DNA from: Serripes groenlandicus
Lineage: Eukaryota; Mollusca; Bivalvia; Cardiida; Cardiidae
Assembly (NCBI GenBank): GCA_031761405.1
Contig: JASEVX010000001.1
Coordinates: 43,427,587 to 43,491,586, forward strand
Length of the DNA stretch: 64,000 nt
Reading direction: 5' to 3'
Below, one piece after another: positions 1 to 13,700 of the stretch. Each line of letters starts with the position of its first letter. The first letter of the stretch is position 1. A program made the translations under genes and the position numbers. Under the pieces are notes generated by a model that was not told where the DNA came from, made no database searches, and saw only the letters and a program-made list of their open reading frames with translations.

Positions 1-178
1 CAAGCAACTGGCTGCTTTTCCACATAGACTTAGCCCATTGGTGGAAGAAGAATGACGCATGTCGCAATGACTATTGTCAATCGTCGGAAAGAAAGTTGGC
101 CGAGCCGGGATTCGAATTAACAAACCCTGGATTGACAGCCCGCGTCGCTACCGACTGAGCTACCGGGGCTCGGCCTCA
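1..178 (-). repeat. tRNA-headed SINE, family 2 (truncated by window edge)
   Basis: On the minus strand the head at 178-102 reads as a tRNA: 7-bp acceptor stem GCCGAGC/GCTCGGC, a D-arm-like 'TAGCTCAGTCGGTAG' and a T-arm-like 'TTCGAATCC'. The body (in + sense 'ctggctgcttttccacatagac') recurs at 19336, 34300, 35485 and 40365. Confidence 0.7.
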
Positions 179-1322
179 ATCATGCAATGTGAAGGGCCTA
201 AATTGAACAGACCTGTTTAATATCGGACATCATTGAAACAAACACTAAACTAATAGATACTGTTTTCTCTCCTTTCTTGATAATATAGTCATTTCTAAAG
301 TGTAAAAAATATTTTATCTTAATATGGCCTAGCGACCTGGTGATGTGAACATGTGATTACCGAACAATTTAGATTACAAATAGCCATTCTAATGAGCTAA
401 AACGGTAGTCTATCGAATACCAACTAGATTTTTCATAACTTTGGAATGGCCTAATTTTGAACACATCATGACCAATTTCAGAATGTAATTAAAAAATCAC
501 CAAGACAACATTCTGGCAAACTAACATTATTCTACTGTCAAAAGATGCAGAGTTGATACATTCTCAAATTTACCCGCACCAGAGTCTTCGCAAGCCCTAC
601 ACCGATATACAGCTTGTTACTTGCAGGATTTTCCATACGATCGCCACTACAGTGCCATTGGCGCTTTGATTTAAAATATGGTTGAAAAACACTGCTGCAA
701 TATGATAAATGGCTCAATTGATCATTTTTGTGGCGATTGGCGATTGGTTTGACAATCGCCACAATGCTAACAGAAACAACAACAACGAAAAATATTCAAA
801 AGGTTCTATAAATAGCTCGCGAGACTGCATGGTTATCTCAATATTATAAACGCTTCATTGTGTAGTTGTTTAAATATATGAAAGCGTCTAGATGATAAGA
901 CTGGTCAGGGACACTATATACATATATATGTAATATAGTGTCCCTGGACTGGTTTACAAAGGTTTAAAGGACACATGATGTTAGTGTGTACACACGTTAT
1001 GTATACACGTCTGCACGTTCTAGATTCAATTAGCAATCAATGCTGAAAGTGTACCCTAATTTAGTTTGGAGATCGAGCATTATAATATATGCCTATATTT
1101 TTATAAATAGAACAGTTTGGCAAATAGTGAAATTGTGCTTTTTATTCGCTTTATACTGCTTGTTATTTTGCAGGATTTTCCATACGATCGCCACTACTGT
1201 GCCATTGGCGCTTTGATTTCCATTAGTGGCACTGTTTTCAGAAAGACGTCTGCAGCATAGAACAGGGTTTATATAGTTAAAATTCACCAATAGTGTACAG
1301 AGAGAAACTGTAACACGTTTCC
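179..1322. other. Intron/upstream DNA of gene A without visible gene
   Basis: AT-rich. Two copies of a ~60-bp segment ('ttgcaggattttccatacga ... cattggcgctttgatt') occur at about 615-675 and 1160-1220. A short palindrome 'gggacactatata ... tatatagtgtccc' lies at about 908-947. I found no exon carrying the missing N-terminus of gene A. Confidence 0.5.
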
Positions 1323-1551
1323 TTAACCCTTTCCCTCATACGACAATTCTGCAGCAGACGACTTTGAACATATTTTGTCAAAACATAAAATATATCTATA
1401 ATTGAATGGATTACCATGACAAAAAGTGGAAAACATTGTGGCAAAAGGAGAAATTGCACGTTTTGTGCAATTTCTTCTTTTGTCACTATGTTTTCAAAAA
1501 GCCGTCTGCTGCAGAGGCGTCAGAAAGCGTCTATATGAGGGAAAGGGTTAA
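1323..1551 (+). mobile_element. TTAA-flanked hairpin MITE, full copy
   Basis: Reference copy. It begins TTAACCCTTTCCCTCATA and ends with the inverse, TTAA at both ends. A second, central inverted repeat is at 1441-1485 (GCAAAAGGAGAAATTGCAC against GTGCAATTTCTTCTTTTG). Sub-terminal CTGCAGCAGACGACTTTG and its partner GCCGTCTGCTGCAG are also inverted. Confidence 0.9.
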
Positions 1552-1637
1552 GTCATAACATCTTTTGAGTTTTTTAAAAAAAAACTACAAATGTACAATT
1601 CGTATTGAAAAACAACAACCATTCGTGTATATTTCAG

Positions 1638-1768
1638 GTTCTGGAAAGACTTCCCTGTTAGATTGTATTGCAGCAAGGTCCAGTGGAACCGTATCGGGAA
1701 AGGTGTACTACAATAATATAGAATGCACTCCAGATCTGGCTCAGCAGTTTGTCTCATACGTTATGCAG
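1638..1768 (+). CDS. ABCG5: ABCG5-like A, exon with Walker A tail
   Basis: Acceptor tttcag and donor CAG|gtatgg. It begins in phase 1: the missing G comes from the upstream exon and completes GSGKTSLLD. It ends with YVMQ (Q-loop Gln) in phase 0. The intron that follows is absent from gene B. Confidence 0.92.
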
Positions 1769-4700
1769 GTATGGCTCTGTGTGGTCCATATAACATGAAC
1801 ACTATTGAATTATCGTCGTCTGTTTATAAATACATTACTGTCACATCGTAAATAAAATAGTTTAACCCTTTCCCACATACGACAAATCTGCAGCAGATGA
1901 CTTTGAACATATCTAGGCACAAATGAAAAAATCTCTATAATTGAAAGTAAAGTTATTGAAAAGAGTTATGAGCAATTTCCCCTTTTGCAATAATATTTTC
2001 AAAAGTCGTCTGATGTAGAGGCGTCAGAAAGCGTCTGTATGAGTGAAAGGGTTAAGGGTGGTGGAGCAGTAAACTCGCAGCTTAAGATATGGTTCATCAT
2101 AGTTCATTGTCAAACTTAGGAATCCGCTTTGGTCGAGTGGTAAGCGTCGGGGATTTGAAACCGGTTGTCCGGGTTCGATCCCCAGTCGCGGCACCACGGT
2201 CATGGTCGAGTGCCCATGGGCAAGGCACATTTTCTAGCCTAGTACCGGTTTGTTTACCCAGAGATCATGGATAAGTGAACTGTCGCCGTGATATAACTGA
2301 AATAATGTTGAAAGCGGCATAACACCTCAATAAAACTAAACAAAAATCATTGTCAAACTTAGAGTGTCAATATTATCGTCTCGACAAAGGCATACACTGC
2401 TGTGATTAACCCTTCCAACAGCAGCAGACGACGTTTGAAAATATGGTAATATAAGCACAGAATGATCAATTTCTCCATTTATCACAATTTGTTCATCTCT
2501 CTTTAAATAAGGATACTTTCATTTATAGGATTGTTTTCGTATGTTTTCCTGGATCATTTCAACGCGGTTTGCTTCAGATGTGTTGTATGCTGGAGTGGAT
2601 TTAATACAGGGTCACAGACAATTTCCTTCACGTTGTCAAAGCTATTTATCTATCTTTAATGTATATCAAACACCCAGCCAATACTTTTCGAAATATGAAA
2701 TGTCTGATGTCAATTTGTCGTATCACGAGACTGATATATTGTCATTTGTATCGCCAGGCCGATCGTCTGCTCCCAAACCTAACAGTTCGGGAGACGCTGA
2801 GATACAGTGCACAATTACGTCTGCCCGGGACAGCGTCCAGATTTGATATAGAGGAGAAGGTAAGCCGTTAACGTTGTCTGGTATTATTGCGCCGCAGGAA
2901 ACCCATACATATACGGCATAAAAAAAACGATCTGTATAAATCCAACCCATCTTGCGATTTCGTGCCGTTCGGATAATCCACACGCTCGGTGCGAACACTC
3001 GTCATTGTCAGATTCCAGAAACAGTTTAACATCATACAGGCAACGTCCTACCGAATCCACCCTTCTTGGTGTTACGACCCGATCAGCCTGTGTAACAGTG
3101 CAGTGAGTGCGGTATCTTTCGTGTTCGCCATCTTATCGTACAATCATTATCGATACCTACCTAGAACGGTAAGGACCGACAGCTATTTATGGCGATACAT
3201 CCGACGGTTGGGTTTCTGGTGTCATAGCCAATATTGTAGAAAACACTGTTGGAAATTAAGTAAAACCTAAAACCACAACAACATATCTCGGGCGTTCATC
3301 ATCTAGAATATTTTTTCTGGATAAGTTTTGTCAAATGTCTACAGTCTTGGAAAGATTACAGCTTTCATACAAACCATTTTAAACGCATTTGCAGATATTG
3401 AAAATATTGTGGAAATAGAAGACATTTATTAAAACGAGTATGTTTTCAGCAGTTATCGAATTAAACTTGCTGCAGATTCCGTATATGTTTGAAAAGGTTC
3501 ATTCTGTTTGCCAATGATACATAAACGGTTCGTCTGCATCCCTGCATCCGACAAATGGATCTATACCATGCTTTGTCTATAATAAGCAGTTTCTAGCCAG
3601 ACAAAGGTTCTCGTTATTGCCAAACATGAACATTTTGAACATTAAACTGCTAAAGTAGACGTTTTTATTGATATTTCATCAGTTTTCGTGTCTCACGGGA
3701 CAGCACACTTTATGACATGTGACTTGGTGTCAATGAATAATTTAACAAAATGAATGCCAGTTTTTCTTATTTGTAAATTGACAGTGATATTAAACGCATA
3801 TAAGTCTGTAACGAAAGTGAAAGTGTATCTGAGCGATGCTACAGGTTACAAGCTATATGCGACCTGTGTAGATTGGGACAACCCTGTTCAATCCGTTCAG
3901 TCTGATCTTGATATTAAGTTCGTCAAGAAATCATGGAAGTATTCAAGAAACATATGGCAGAGTCTTTGTGAATACTGATGTGACTTCTTGGCGTCCATTC
4001 CTGGAGCATGTCACATTTCTTTGTACACCAAAACCAGTACGAATCCAAGAAAGCCTTCCTCACATGGTCAAAAAATTATAAAAATAAAGCGAAACTTTAT
4101 TGACCGAGATTCCTTTTGTGAATGTTGGTGCGCTTGTTTGCAAACAGAGACTAGGTAATATGAATGAATCTTCACGAAGGTGTTTGGCCTTCTTGTTTGA
4201 GATTACGGTCTTCCTAGTAGCAGGTCTTGTTGACTCTTAGGTTCGGCTTGATAGAAAGATACTCGAGAGCGAAACTACTGGGGCTACAAATCTGTTTTTT
4301 CGTCAGAATATTATCACCTATGGAGTTAATTTATATTGACATTATTACAATTAATTTACAATTTAATACACAAGAAAGTGTCATCTCTGGAGTGGTCTTC
4401 ATTAGATTTTGATATGTATTCATTCAAGTTGCAATTTGATACGCAAGAAAGTATTATCTAGGGCGTTGATTTACATTGGATATTGTCATTAGTTCACTGA
4501 ATTTTCAGGACTATTACCTTTTGCGTTGGTTTAAATTGATCTTGAGATTATTCCAATGAGTTTGCAGTTTTAATACACAAGAAAGTATCACCTATAGTGG
4601 GGTCTTAATTGGATCTTCACATTAGTCCATTCAATTTGCAAATTGATACCCAAGAAAGCATTGTTTAGGGCGTTGGTTTACACTGGATCTTGTCATTAAT

Positions 4701-7700
4701 ACATTGATTTTACTATTCGATACATAATCATCTATTACCTTTCGCGTTGGTTTACATTTGCGATTTAACACAAGAAAATATCACTTAAGGCGATGGTTTA
4801 CATTGGATCTTGACATTAAATCATTCAACTAGGAATTTGATACACAGAAGCGTAAATCTGTTACTATAGGCGTTGGATTGCATTGGATCTTGACAACATT
4901 TCATTCAATTTGTATTTTGATAAGCAAGAACGTAGATCTATGACCTATAGCGTTGGTTAACATTGAATCTTGACAACACTCCATTCATTTGCAATTTGAT
5001 ACACAACAAAATATCCCTTAAGGCTTTGATTTAACATTAATCTTAACATCAATTCATGCAGTTTGGTCAGTCATTGTGTGCAGCTTAAGATCGAAACAGA
5101 GTCTTGTTCGGATGTACAGTTTGAGTCCGTGCTTGTCGCTAATGTTGTTATATAGCTGTTTTTATTTTCCAACTTATTTCACATAGGTCAGCAAAGTCAT
5201 TATTGAGATGGGTCTGAAGCACGTGGCCGACTCTAAGATAGGCGGAAGTATCGTGAGGGGCATTTCCGGTGGAGAGAAACGACGCGTCACCATCGCTATA
5301 CAGCTGCTTCAAAATCCAAGTTAGTAGGCGTTTCGCTATAGGTTAAATGATCACAGGGATCCTTTAATACATCCGATTATTTACCCTTTCCCTGATACAG
5401 ACGGAATTTGATAGGTTAAATGTTCACAGGGATCCTGTAATACATCCGATTATTTACCCTTTCCCTGATACAGACGGAATTTGATGCCTCGTCAGCAGAC
5501 GAACCTTAGAAAACATTGCGAAAAAAGGAACCCTTTCGGCTTATTCTCAGACATTTCTCCTTTTCTCACAATGTTTGTTCATGCTCTTATAGCCTTAGAG
5601 TTGTTCTTGTAGTTCTAAAACAATTCAAAGATTCAATTTAAAAGTGTTCGAAGCAGACGACTCCAAAAAAACGTATCAGGTTAAAGTCTAAAAGACCAAC
5701 AATACGATATTAAATCAAAATATAAATCCTCCGGACATCCAACCTTCAGTAGATAGTAATCGGTTCAATAATTCTTTATTTAGCTGATTACCTGCCCTGC
5801 ATTCAATAAAGTCAGCAACCAACATTGCTTCGCGAAATCCCAGTATGTTTCAGTATGTTTTCAGTATGTTTCAGTGTGTTTCAGTGTGTTTCAGTATGTT
5901 TCAGTGTGTTTTAGTATGGTTCAGTGTGTGTGTGTCAGTATGTTTCAGTGTGTTCCAGTGTGTTTCAGTATGGTTCAGTGTGTTTCAGTATGGTTCAGTG
6001 TGTTTCAGTAATGTTTCCGTGTGTTTCAGTATGTTTCCGTGTGTTTCAGTAATGTTTCCGTGTGTTTCCGTGTGTTTCAGTATGTTTCCGTGTGTTTCAG
6101 TATGTTTCAGTGTGTTTCAGTGTGTTTCAGTATGTGGGCATGGTTTACAACTTCATTGTTCGCCATCTAGTCCTACAAGAATCATGGAAGCTTCAGGAGA
6201 ACAGATTTTGCATAAAAAAAATAAAATCGACTTTATAAATATACAATTGGATCGTAGTTGCCGTTCATGTCAAAATATCTAGAGATCAATTGTCGCGAGG
6301 CAATGCTTGTTAGGATAACACAATTAAGTCGTTAACCCCACATACATAAATTCTGCTGCAGACGACTTTGAAAACGCACCCGAAAAAATTGGAAACTCCC
6401 TTTAAATAAAAGTACAATCATTGGATGGAGTTGAAAACATGGTGACAAAAGGAGAAATTGCTCGTTTTGAGCAATTTCTTCTTTTAACGCCAAATTTTCA
6501 AAAAGTCGTATGTTGCAGAGGCGTCAGAATGTAAAGCTTCTGTATGAGGGAAATGGTTAATCTTATTACATTTATAGAGATTCTACTGCTGGACGAACCC
6601 ACTTCCGGTCTAGACAGTTTTACCGCCCGAAATTTGGTTTCTTCCCTGGCGGACCTAGCTCATAAAAGCGAGAAGATTGTATTATTAACAATTCACCAGC
6701 CTCGATCTGAGATTGTTAAATTGATTGACCAGGTAGGTTGTCTACAGAAGGTATTACGTTTTTCCATTTTATAGATGACACAAAGCTACGGAATATAATT
6801 CGACCTGGACTGCATGGCTGTGTAAGCTATATAATACGTCGTTCTACATCTGTATGCCACATTTATACCTTCGCAGGTAAATATAAAATCACGAACATTA
6901 AGGACATTGTGCGATTAACAATTAAGTAGAAAATTCATAAAAAACATTCAATAAAAATGTGAACATGTACTCTATTACGACTCGAACTCAGGACCTTAGC
7001 AATACGAGTTCAACGCACTTTTAAACCACTAACTTTGCCTTCGAACTGGTGGTGTGTCAGGATTTTACTTACAATCAAAACGGGCGCATATGTGTTATGC
7101 TCATCCCTATTTTGGGTAATAGAACACTCCTTAGCCTCGCTTTCAATAACACATGCATATTATTTAGTAGTGAGTAGTGTTTCGTGTATTTTCGATTGAC
7201 TGACACAATTAAAGTAACGGTTAGTGTACGTTCTACGAAAACCAAATGTAAGGCTTAAGAGCTTAGTACACCCAGTATTTAGGTCAAATTACGCCAAATA
7301 CATCCACGGTCATGCTGATCGAGAACCAAATAGTCCCTTTAAAACCTTGTGTTGGCGTAGAAATGAGTGTATACCATCAGCAGAATGCATTGAATATATG
7401 ACATTGAGTTTTAATTCATTTTAAATGTGTATAGGATGTACTGGAAAATATTGATTTGATCACCTGTTGTTTTACCTTGTTTGAAAGTGAAAGAAGAGAA
7501 TGCTGGTTTGTCTAGGCCCGATTTGGTCCAAAATGACGATAAATATTTTCGCCTGGTGAATTCTTGGAAACAGAGAAGGAATGTATTTGGTGTATTGAAA
7601 AACTTTATCAGGCTCTGCACTTTTCGCCAATTAGACAAAGAAACTCTCTATAAATGAAGATATTATAACTACTGGAAATAGTTGAAAAAATAGTTGCAGG

Positions 7701-10700
7701 AGGGGAAATTGCTCGTTTTGAATCAGCTCGTCCCTTGCACAATCCAATCTGATCCAAAGTCATTCAATCGACCGGATTTCTTTCACATGCTCCAAACTGT
7801 CAATTGAATTTGATCGTTAAACCATTTCAACTTGCATACATATATATCATTGACGTATTTTCCACGGATGACTTTCGAAAACATTGTGACAAAAGATTGA
7901 ATTGCTCACTTAGAGCAAATTTTCCTTTTCCACAATGTTTTCAACTCTATTCCATAGTACACTTTTATGAAGTAGTTGTAAATTATACGGATTATAATTA
8001 CCTGGCCCTTTTAAATCATACACTTAGATTCATCAAGTTAAAGCAGACAAAATGAAGTTCAGTTTCAAGCCATTTTCAAGATTAATACATTAGATCCTTA
8101 GATTGTGATGATATTTTAAGATCCGAATCGTTTTCCCGGGCAATATGCACCAGAACATATTTCAAAAGTCACACTTTTACTTAAAACGGTTGCCCATATG
8201 TTTAATTAGATGTTTTCAAAGTCGACTGCTATAAATGTGTTGTATGTGGGAAAGGGTTATCGTCATTACCTCTCTATCTTTCAGATCGGTATATTGTCTC
8301 ACGGTCAGATGGCCTACTTTGGGACCACACCAAACATGGTACCTTATTTTAGTGATCTCGGGCACCCCTGCCCCTCATTTACAAACCCCACAGACTTTTT
8401 CGGTAAATGTATTGATTGTTTTGTTTTTTAAAAGGTTGATAAATTAAAAAATAATAATCCAAGCAAAGCGGATAGAAATATATATAGTTGTAGTACGATA
8501 CTTAAGAGTTATTAACCCCTTCCCTCATACGACAATTCTGCAGCAGACGACTTTGAACATATTTTGTAAAAAAATAGAAAATCACTATAATTGATAGGAT
8601 AACCTATGACTTAAAGTGGAAAACATTGTGGTAAAAGGGAAAATTGCGTCTATGTGAGGGAAAGGATTAAGAGTTGTCTGTTTGGGAAATTCGTAAACAA
8701 AATATCTTAGTCAAAATAATTGTACATGGTTGCCAAGATTAATACACGTCCAGTCAACATGGCTAACTAAATATATATAATTCAAAATAACTGTACATGG
8801 TTGCCAAGTTTGGTACCACGTACAGTCAACATGGGCAAATCAATAGATATTATGAAAAATAATTTTACATGGTTGCCAAGATTGGTACAACGTCCAGTCA
8901 ACATGGCTAACTAAATATATATAATTTAATAGAACTTTACATCGCTAAATCAATATATCTAGGTGAAAAGAACATTACATTGGGAACTATATGGGCAATG
9001 TAACGCGAAAACCCACCTTCGAAGGTATTGCTATAAATAGTATTCATGAGCTTGTAACATACGTATATAATGTTTGTTTTGTCATAACCATTTGCGGGAG
9101 GCATCTACTGTAGTATAACTACTAGATGGCAAACAAGGAAGATCATGACCTGACTGCATGGAGGCGCAGGCTGATCTTGATCTTCTTTGTCGCACCAACC
9201 TCAGACTTAATTTTTTTGTGTGACATGTAAACCATATATTGGCTTATCGATTGTTGGTCAAACTAATAAAAAGTGTATATATACTTTCTGTCAGCTGATC
9301 TCGTGTGTGCTGATAGAGGAGACAACGTACGAGAAGAGGGGACGACATATACTATCATAAACAATGCGAAATAAATGAGTTTTAACCAAAGTAATAACAA
9401 CCAATGTATATTTTTGTCAGTTGATCTCGTGAGTGTTGATAGACGAGACACAGACAGAGAAGAGGAGACGACTGAGAGGATGAAAGAAGTAACGAGCGCA
9501 TACGCTAACTCTTCACTCCACAAAGACGTGGTGTATCAGATAATCGAGGATACGATGAAACCCACCACTGGCAGACAGCTTCTCACACAACGCTACTCCT
9601 CCTACTATAGGACCAGCAAGTCATACTTCTTCCGGACGTTATTTACGCTGTTGGGGTGAGCAAACCAAAATGTCGTCGTTTCTGTCGCCTTACCGCCAAT
9701 ATATAGTTCCCACAACTACAATAATTATATTGTCGGCCATTTTGATAGGCAAATTTACTTTATGTTAAATAGAGAAAAATGAAATATAATCAAATTAAAC
9801 AATTACATGTGCAAAACTAATTCAATCAAGGAGTCAGATCATACAAAGGCATTAACGAATATGCTTCTCAAACTTAAATTCCTTGGTGCTTTCCTAATGA
9901 TCACCCCGTTTTAAAAAAATATACTCTAGGCTGACAAGGGAGATAATTATTGTAGTTATGGAAACTATTTACTGTTGGGAGAATATACCCAATCTCGACG
10001 AAAAATAGTTCCCGACCAATAGACATTTCCAAATGAAATCGAAAACTTCTATGCAAAACATCCGTATCTTCTTTGGTGGAAGCATGCAAAGTTACTGGAC
10101 TTGAAAGTTGGTTTTAACAATTCATTGGTAACTCGTTAGGACAATGCCATAAAATGAGATTTTGACACGGATATAGGAAACCCATATTTCTTTGCATACA
10201 TTGTCTTGAAAATTAAACCTGCTTTTCATCGAAACTGCCACACTCAGCTTCGCTTACTTCGGCCAACATAGTTTTCTACAATGTTATAAACTTTAATATA
10301 AGAATAAACTTACATTTATAAAGATTTAGAAATATATATTGTAACATTTTGAAGTCGTCTTCTGAGGTTTTGTTTTATGTGTGGGAAAAGGTTAAATGTA
10401 TCTATTCTTATATTGTTATATAACCCTTATCCACATATAATTCATTTGCAGCAGACGACTTCGGAAACATTGAAAATTACTAGAAAGTAATGTATACCAT
10501 TCGAATAGATTTGAAAACAGTGTGGCAAAGGTGACATTGCTCATTATAAGAAATGTCTCCTATTACCACACTGTTTTCAAAAGTCGTCTGCTGCAGAGGC
10601 CTCAATTTGCGTCTTCATATTTGAAAGGGTTAATTTACTTCATTTCAGACGAATGACTGTGAACGTATTTCGAGACAGAACAAGCTATGTGTCACGAATA

Positions 10701-13700
10701 TTCCTGTTGTCATTGTTTATTCCATTTATATGTGTATTTCTTGGACACCTTGGTAATAACCAGACCAGTATACAGAACAGAATAGGTCTGTTGTACCAAA
10801 CAACACAAGTACCGCCATATGTAGCAGCGCTGAATGCTATTATATTGTGTAAGTGGGTTTTTATATATGATATGATTTCTGTTATTCCAATCCAAATGAG
10901 TTGGCCTTTCTTATAGATAAATCGAATGATTCTTCCTGATCCCAAATCTGAAAATTGAAAACATTCATTCTTAAATTCTGTATAAAATCACAGAAGAAGG
11001 GCTAGAAATATCATATCAGTGATATTTTCTATATTGATCAAAACGATCTTTCTGAACAATATTGTAATATGAAAATGTATTTTTTCTTTTCTTAAGGGAT
11101 ATAAGTAGAGATTAAAATATATTATAACTGAACAATAATTAAAGACACCTATGACAATGAACTAAGCTTTTAGCTTTTACATTCTGCAATGTCGATTGAA
11201 TTAACCCTTTCCCACATACAATAAATATGTAACAGCCGACTTTAAAAACATCTTATTCAAAATTTGATAAATCTCTATTAATGACAGTTTAATAATTAAA
11301 AATGTTTTGAAAAGTCGTCTGCTGCAGAGGCGTCAGAAAGCGTCTTATATGTGGGAAAGGGCTAAAAGGAGTAATTCATTTGGTCTTCTTTTACCTCTTT
11401 TTTTTTTCAGTTCCCCCGGTGCGAGATCTGTATTACAGGGAATGCCGGGATGGGTTATACTCAGCGACAACATTCCTTATTGCATATGTTATGCACATCA
11501 CTCCGTTCTTAATCATCAGTTCTGCGATATTCAGTAGCGTGGTATATTGGTAAGTAAATCGTCGTTTTAACCCCACAGCACTTTTTTCCACTGTGTCTGT
11601 CTTCGTTAAAACATACGAGCCGCCTATTTCTTCACTGTTCGAACTTGAAAGATGGCACAATTTGCTTTACGCGTTTTAGGCTCGCCTCTCTCACTGTACT
11701 TGACTGTTCTACTGACTGTTGAATAGACTTGGAAACGAAATGATCGTTAATTCAGATTGGTAACTTCTTTTCAGTTGTTATTCTCATATTCGTAAAGACA
11801 CGTGACAGTACGTGTTCAACGTACATGCGGAATACCCGGATGTTTTAAGATTTACCCAACATGCCGAGAACTCGGGCGTGAGCTACTAAAAAGTTGTAAT
11901 TTGATTGATCGATTCGGCCAAACATGTTAGTCTGGTTCCCGTCTTCCTATGATATAAGTACGCAGTAATAAGGGGAAGAAACTCCATACCATATTTATGT
12001 TAGGTTAATAATGGTATTGTTCAACACCTACAATTACATATGAGCCGTTCCACTAGGAAACCAACAGTATGGCCTCTGCGTTATGTATCGATCCAGATCA
12101 GCCTGCGCAGCCCATGCAGGCTAAACGGGCCGACACATTCCGTCTCAGGGGTAAGGTTTATAGTTTATATAATGATTCCTGAAACAAAAAATCCACAGGA
12201 AGCAAAAAGTGTCTGTCTGTGTTAGCCTGCGCGGCATGCTTAGGCTGATCCGGGTCGATACTTTACGCAGAGTTCACAATGTTGGTTTTCTCGTAATTCG
12301 GCGCATTAACGTTTTCTGTAATACTTATTTCAGGGTTACTGGTCTCACACCAGAAACAGAGAACTTTATCCGATATGCTATCCTTGTTTTCTTCTTGCAC
12401 TTCTTCGGTGAAATAATGGCGGTTCTAGTCATGGGTGGTTTCATGAATCCTGCCCTAGCTAACAGTACATCCGGGATCATACTGGCAGCATCCGGGTTAA
12501 TGGCGTCGGGATATCTGAGGTAAATAGGATAAAAACAAAAAAATGACTGGGATCTTACGTAGTTTTTATAGAGGTTTTACGCTGTTTTCAACAGCATTTT
12601 AGTCATATACCACGGGGGCAGTCATATGATCTTTGGGGACTTACCAGTTAAAGTACTTAGCCCTTTCCCACTTATAACATATCTGCAGCATACATCTTTG
12701 AATATATATATGCGAATATATGAAAGTTCTCTATACATGAAAGAATAATTATTGAACAGATTTGAAAACAGTGTGGGAAAAGGAGAAACTGTTCATGATG
12801 ATTTCAAATAGATTTCATTGAAAATAGGACATTTCGTAATCTTACTGGCTAAAGTGATTACTTTCTGTTAAACCGGTATATATCGCAAGTACGACTACTT
12901 AAACCTTCAGAACAAATGAAGCCTAATCATATTTATAGCAAATGTATTTTCTTGTTTTAATAGGAACCTTAAAAGCATGCTGCCATTATTCCAATGGATC
13001 TCTTGGGGGAATATTTTTAAATACGCCGGTGAAATACTAGCAGCAAACGAATTCCACAATCTCAGATTGACATGCGGTCGAAACGGTAAGGATGATTACT
13101 CAATAAACCTCGTCACACGAAGACCTGCATTACGAGGTTTTGAAATAAATGGCAGTTACTGTTGAGGTAGAACATTCCTAACGGCCTCGGCGATTTCCGT
13201 TTAATGGCGTTAGAGACCGGTATTATTCGTATACTTGTCGGTCATTTCCGTTGGATTTCGGTGGAAATGACCGACGAACACATGAACAAACCCGATCTCT
13301 TACTACGTCTGACGGAAATCGCCGAGACAATACTGTTAGATCTTGGTAAAACTGTGCAAGGTGCATAATGATTCACATTCTCTGTGGTCGCAAAGCCACG
13401 AATGTCACTTTTCGCATAACGCCCTCGAGCATTATTAAAGGGACCGGACAATTCATTCGAGCCTCATCTAGCGATGGCATTCGGCTTTGACACCAGTTAA
13501 GGACAAAGAGGCATAACATTAGTAAGGCACTTAAAGGTATTTGCCAGAAGGTGCATATACGTATATTCATCACATAAGCGGACTGTATTTTGGCTCTGGT
13601 GTGATTCCGGAGAAGCATTCTCGCCTACGTTCTTACGGCACGCAGATGCATTAAGACGCTAAGTGCGACTCGTGTTTTTTTGTATGGTTCTTTGGCTTTT

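Noticed and set aside
1..1637. Search for the missing first exon of gene A
   Set aside because: No segment resembling the gene B N-terminus (VGPWW, ILGNSG plus donor) on the + strand; it presumably lies upstream.
2120..2195. Possible functional tRNA genes (also 17936, 16449, 102-178)
   Set aside because: tRNA-like boxes are followed by SINE bodies and tails; stems are partly mismatched, and one copy has a target duplication. Treated as SINE heads.
2541..2846. 101-codon frame overlapping gene A exon 2758-2859
   Set aside because: A different frame from the real exon; the exon frame gives the conserved NLTVRETL motif.
4310..5062. CRISPR-like spaced repeats (also 34619-34838 and 52213-52900)
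   Set aside because: Animal intronic minisatellites: no constant repeat with unique spacers of fixed size, no cas genes, eukaryotic gene structure.
5845..6282. 145-codon open frame over the TGTTTCAGTR array
   Set aside because: Low-complexity translation of a ~10-bp minisatellite; no start context, no homology-like pattern, inside an intron of gene A.
13242..13618. Minus-strand frames after gene A exon 12964-13085
   Set aside because: Lie over the nested palindrome and show no family resemblance.
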